DNA from: Lepidurus packardi
Lineage: Eukaryota > Arthropoda > Branchiopoda > Notostraca > Triopsidae
NCBI GenBank assembly: GCA_023053545.1
Contig: JAKZAN010000007.1
Span: forward strand, 1,240,001 to 1,304,000
Length of the DNA stretch: 64,000 nt
Direction of reading: 5' to 3'
Within the stretch, counting starts at the first letter, position 1. Each line of letters begins with the position of its first letter. This document shows, one piece after another, positions 60,247 through 64,000 of this stretch. The notes beneath the pieces were generated by a model, which was not told where the DNA came from, made no database searches, and saw nothing but the letters and a program-made list of their open reading frames with translations. The position numbers and the translations under genes are program-made.

Positions 60247-61839
60247 TTACGGATCGTTAGGAAACCTACTTGTAGAACAAGCCAGCTGCTCGTAGTTCAA
60301 ACAGAAACCTAAGTTGCCTTGGTCATTGTTGTTGGCTTCTATCCCGTCGGTATGGAATCGTAATTCGTAAGGAATCGAATAGCCTGGTAAAAAGTAATGA
60401 AAGATAGGAACGGTCTTTTAATGCAACTTACTGTAAACCGACGCGGGTGTCACGTCGGCATTAAGTGCGGTGAAAACACCCCCACAAAGTCGGGAAGCAC
60501 AAACAGAGCCGTCAGTGTTCGTGAATTGGCTGAGCTGATTGGTGCCGCAAGAAACAGACAAGTAATCTGACGAGCAGGCAGAATCCGTTGCACTAGTGGT
60601 AGCATCATCGGTAGAGGTATACGAGCCAGTCAGCGTGAAGCCATGACCGGGGTTGTTTACGTTATCTTGGCAAACGTTGTATTTGATACCACACGTTCCC
60701 TGAAATAAACCATTTGAGGATTGTACTGCCTACTTTTTTTCCGTTAAATACGTATCATCTGAGTACTGATTCAAACCAACTTACCAACTCTTGTCTCAGG
60801 CAAATGGTATAGTCTTGATTTGCTAGTTCCCTTGCGCTGGTAGTAGAGCCAGCATCAAAATTAAAATTAAAGGATTTTAAAATGCCCGAGTTTCCCGTAA
60901 AATACTGCAAACAACCAGCAGGAGCTGTTTGGAGAGTTACAGGCAGTTTTTAGTCCTGAAATACTAGAACAGGGGAGCATACAAATTTTACCTCTATACG
61001 GGTGATGACATGGAATTTGTGTGACACGAATTTTCCAGGAACGCGTTAATGGCGATGTTAAGACAGCTGGATTGTTAGTTTGGATATTAAGCGAAATAGG
61101 CTTTGTAGTGTTGTAACCAATATCCAAATACACTATTAAATTGGAATTTAGATTCAATCTGCGTCTTTTCCTTTTACTTACTATGCTGGCCTGCATTATC
61201 TCCGCAAATAACCGGAACTGGTGCTGTTGTTCCTTTAACGGAAAAGTTATCAATAAGACATTTATGATTTGTCGGTTCAGGTTGGGCCACTGAGAAGCTT
61301 TCAAAGTCCAACCTTAGTTGACAGATGCTGTGGTGCAGTCGATTGATTGTCACGGAACACTGACCGCTAGTTGTGTAAGCGGCTGGGTAGCCCTGGTTGA
61401 CGAAGTAAGTATTGTTGGTAAAGATAACTCCTTGACAAGTCCGGTTCGCTAAACAATTTGAGCAGGTCGATTGAAAGCTTTCGTTGTTCAGACGAGGTAA
61501 AAACTACTTACTGACACAGCAAACCCCAAGGCCTTGAGCACAATGTCCGCCGATGTAGCCTCCTAAACTTTTGCACTCGTAGTAGTTGTAGCACGTACCG
61601 TAACTTCCGTCATTTGCTGGGCAGGCCATTTTGTCGAAAGAGACGAAGGACATGAAGGGCAGAACTACGTAACAGAGAAAGTAATTAACCAAACCTTTTA
61701 CCTCACTTAAGGAATAATTACATTTGCTATCCCGATCTGGAAAGCTGGGGTTGGAAGTCGTATTTGCTGCTTCATGGGCATTCACCTTTATGATCGAAAA
61801 TACACAAATCACGGCTAAAATCCATGGAAATGTGTCCAT
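60247..61839 (-). CDS. Secreted CUB-domain protein, arthropod-type
   Basis: Minus-strand exons 61839-61707, 61664-61512, 61448-61182, 61132-60992, 60924-60785, 60699-60432 and 60383-60247 encode 412 residues. A hydrophobic signal peptide (about 1-22) is followed by a cysteine-rich module (CPANDGSYGTCY, ECKSLGGYIGGHC and GLGVCCV). Two CUB-like regions follow, with ICQLRLDFESF, VICGDNAGQHMYLD, SWKIRVTQIPC, APAGCLQYFTG, NQDYTICLRQE and GFCLNY. This architecture belongs to a family I know only as uncharacterised CUB proteins of arthropods; the function is unknown and secretion is inferred. Exon 1 is joined through a 42-nt intron whose retention would also leave the frame open. A TATA box lies at about position -75 from the ATG. 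The next gene upstream is CUEDC2, on the same strand. Confidence 0.88.
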
Positions 61840-62732
61840 GTTTGAGACTTAGATAAGGAAGTCAGCGTTTCACGCACCGATATTAACTAGCGAGAGGTAC
61901 GACGTAGAGGTCATTTTATATCGTACAAGGAGGTCGAGTTTGATCCAACATTTTTCCGTTTACATAATTTGTAACGGTTTGAGTCCGTATTAGACTACAT
62001 TTTAAGCCAGAACCAGCAATATGGCGCCTGCGTTTTCCTTTATGATTTTGTAATTGTTATTGTCTTGATGTAGTATTTCGTTGCAACTTAGAAAAGGTGA
62101 AATTTGTCAAGTCACTACGGTAAGAAATTTTCAAGTGGGTAATATTTCGATTATAACTTGCAGTCACTGAGTTATTGATGTATTCATCCTTCCCGAAACA
62201 GAGCTATCTACTTTCTTCGTACCGTTAGGTGGGGTTCATAGTGGTGGTAATTCGGTTTTGGCAATGGCAAAATGACGTGTTAGTATATAATAATATAATA
62301 ATTTGAAAGCAGACGAGTGGTACAATTGACTAGCATCCGTAACGTTAGTCGAGCTTGACCTTACTTCGCTCGGTAGCATTTTTTATGGGGTACTACTTGA
62401 TACTCACGGAAGTAGGAAATCGCAGGATTTTTTTCCCTAAATAATAACGGGAATATAACCATTTACATTCAAAGCTGATGTACTTGGTCACGTATAAAAA
62501 TGGAATGCCCTACTACAGAGGCGTATAACTGTCACGATTTAATTGTTCATTAATACGCTGCAGCGCAAAAGCACGCGTAGAACTCAGCGTGCGGTAACAT
62601 AACCCGTAATGAAAATGCACAAAATACAACAAAAGAGGGCAGTAAAGCAGCTATGTGCAAATTAGATTAACTTCTGCCAGGTAAGGAATTAATTATGTAA
62701 AATTTTTGGCTAACTAAGACAATGTTTGGAAA
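61840..62732. other. Spacer between CUB gene and CUEDC2
   Basis: This 893-bp stretch separates two minus-strand genes. It holds the CUB-gene promoter on its left and presumably the CUEDC2 3' UTR on its right. No other gene is recognised. Confidence 0.45.
61914..61920 (-). promoter_or_regulatory. TATA box of the CUB-protein gene
   Basis: TATAAAA on the minus strand lies 75 nt upstream of the ATG at 61839, leaving room for transcription to start about 30 nt downstream and a 5' UTR of roughly 45 nt. It is the clearest TATA box in the window. Confidence 0.55.
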
Positions 62733-63951
62733 TCAGTGAAACCGGTATTGACGAGCGGGTTTCAGAGAAACATAAGTTTTCTTGATTTCTTCTTTATCTT
62801 CCTTGTCGTTTTTAATTTCGGTAAACTTTTCTCCTTTGATGGTTACCACTTTGTTGTCTAAATATCGTACCAGTTTTTTTGGTTGCTATAGAATTGAGCA
62901 TGGTAAGAAATAAATAATAGTTGTATAATAGAAAAGTTACTTGTTTTAAAGGAGGAGGCCTGTGTTCCCTTTGATCTTCATCTTTATCAACGTAAGAATA
63001 TTTGGCAATTATTTTTTTCTTCATGGATTTATCATCCAAACAAGATTTGGGTTTGAATACCGCTGAGCTCTAAAAATAATTCCTTTAAGTATACTCTGGT
63101 TTAAACGTCTCGTTTACTTCTACCTCGTATGCTGGTAGGCTTTCGCCTATTTCTTGTCGGTGTAAAACTAACTGTGCTGCTCTATCAACAGTGCCATTGG
63201 CCAACATTAGACAATGAGATAATTCGTTAGCGCAAGAGGAAGGAAACATTTCACTTAGCAGCTCGAGTTCCGCTGTGAACTCGTTTTCCTGATGGAAAAA
63301 AAGGAATTAGTCACAATAGTATGTCTTCCATTTACCAAGACATACATATACGTTTGTAATATCTGTTGAGTCTGTACTTAAGTCGCTACACTCTGATAGC
63401 CGAGGAGATCTTTTACAACATGCTTCTTCAGATTCCGAAGTCCGAGGTGACCTTTTGGTTTTAACGGGTGGAGTATACGATAATGTAAAATTAGACTGGC
63501 AAAACGAACCAGAAAGTTCGCCTGTAGTGTAAGAAAAATGTATTAAGATTCTTCCTTTAGGATTGAATAAGTGGGTTTCACCTTTGCTTTTGAAACTATT
63601 CATGTAAAATGAAAGATCGAATAACCATTTGCATATCTTTCCATGAGGAATGGTGGAAAATTCTGGAAAGTAGGCCGCTAGCATCTCACTAAAGGCTTCC
63701 ACATCAAATGTTTCTTCAGAACTACCTTCCATGCCCAGTTCTTCCATGATACTGACGACATAATTTAGCACAATATCATCCACAGGACTGTTAAAAAAAT
63801 GACCATAAGAAAAACTCGAATGATCTATTACCAAGCCTTTGCGGAAACAAGTTTAACTAATCGGTTACCTCAGGACTGCATTTGTTATGTTTTCCTTCAG
63901 AAAAGACAAAAGAGATTCTTTAACAAAGTCTTCTAATCCATCCTGGCTCAT
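62733..63951 (-). CDS. CUEDC2: CUE domain-containing protein 2
   Basis: Minus-strand exons 63951-63869, 63787-63346, 63288-63124, 63069-62941 and 62885-62733 encode 323 residues; human CUEDC2 is 287. It is a ubiquitin-binding adaptor linked in mammals to NF-kB signalling, steroid-receptor degradation and the mitotic checkpoint. The N-terminal block reads [19 protein letters not shown] and then [20 protein letters not shown], very close to the vertebrate protein. The middle is Ser-rich. The CUE domain (about 176-230) has [10 protein letters not shown] and its second-helix hydrophobics. The C-terminal block has [27 protein letters not shown] and a final [10 protein letters not shown] that matches human. 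Exon 2 must end at a GTATGT donor to keep frame with the CUE exon. The start is complete; its promoter lies beyond the window. Confidence 0.95.
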
Positions 63952-64000
63952 CACGAAATCAGACGAGAATAAATTGTATTATTCAATTAGCCTTTTCCAA

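Noticed and set aside
1-64000. CRISPR arrays, operons, phage or integrated viral genes
   Set aside because: The window is intron-rich eukaryotic sequence; no spaced direct repeats, polycistronic arrays or viral protein domains were seen.

Overview
This is eukaryotic nuclear DNA from an animal, most likely an arthropod and perhaps a crustacean. Genes are split by many short GT-AG introns (mostly about 42-120 nt). The ATGL-type lipase keeps the arthropod brummer layout, including a C-terminal block around an NRGLMNWVF motif. One secreted protein belongs to a CUB-containing family that I know from arthropods. The species assignment is inference. There are no prokaryotic features and no CRISPR array.

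I rebuilt twelve protein-coding genes exon by exon, checking phase at every junction. In order: a CD151-type tetraspanin (32-1327, +); TMEM237 (1704-2801, -); ELOVL4-like elongase (3308-4746, +); NEIL3 DNA glycosylase (5600-7210, +); PNPLA2/brummer lipase (8293-12107, +); PEX16 (12520-13775, -); TMEM86 lysoplasmalogenase (14053-16868, +) with a tRNA-Asp inside an intron; MTCH2 (17214-18454, -); ARHGAP26/Graf (19439-26984, +); synaptotagmin-7 (29813-48612, -); NUP58 (57813-60019, +); a secreted CUB protein (60247-61839, -); and CUEDC2 (62733-63951, -). With the tRNA that makes fourteen genes, and all thirteen protein models appear complete.

The first 27 kb is compact, with convergent and head-to-head pairs (TMEM237/ELOVL4, PEX16/TMEM86, MTCH2/Graf). 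From 27 to 58 kb the architecture changes. Synaptotagmin-7 covers about 19 kb with a 10-kb first intron, and another 9.2 kb without recognisable coding sequence separates it from NUP58. A 273-bp hAT-like miniature transposon with a perfect 8-bp target-site duplication sits at 28564-28836.

Functionally the left part is rich in lipid genes (ELOVL4 elongation, PNPLA2 triglyceride lipolysis, PEX16 peroxisome biogenesis, TMEM86 ether-lysolipid cleavage), but nothing shows that they act as one unit. The other genes are housekeeping or trafficking genes. I found no clear new biological system. The most useful leads are an unannotated phase-matched candidate cassette exon in synaptotagmin-7, an altered C2B calcium ligand, the PEX16/TMEM86 shared promoter, and several unusual introns.
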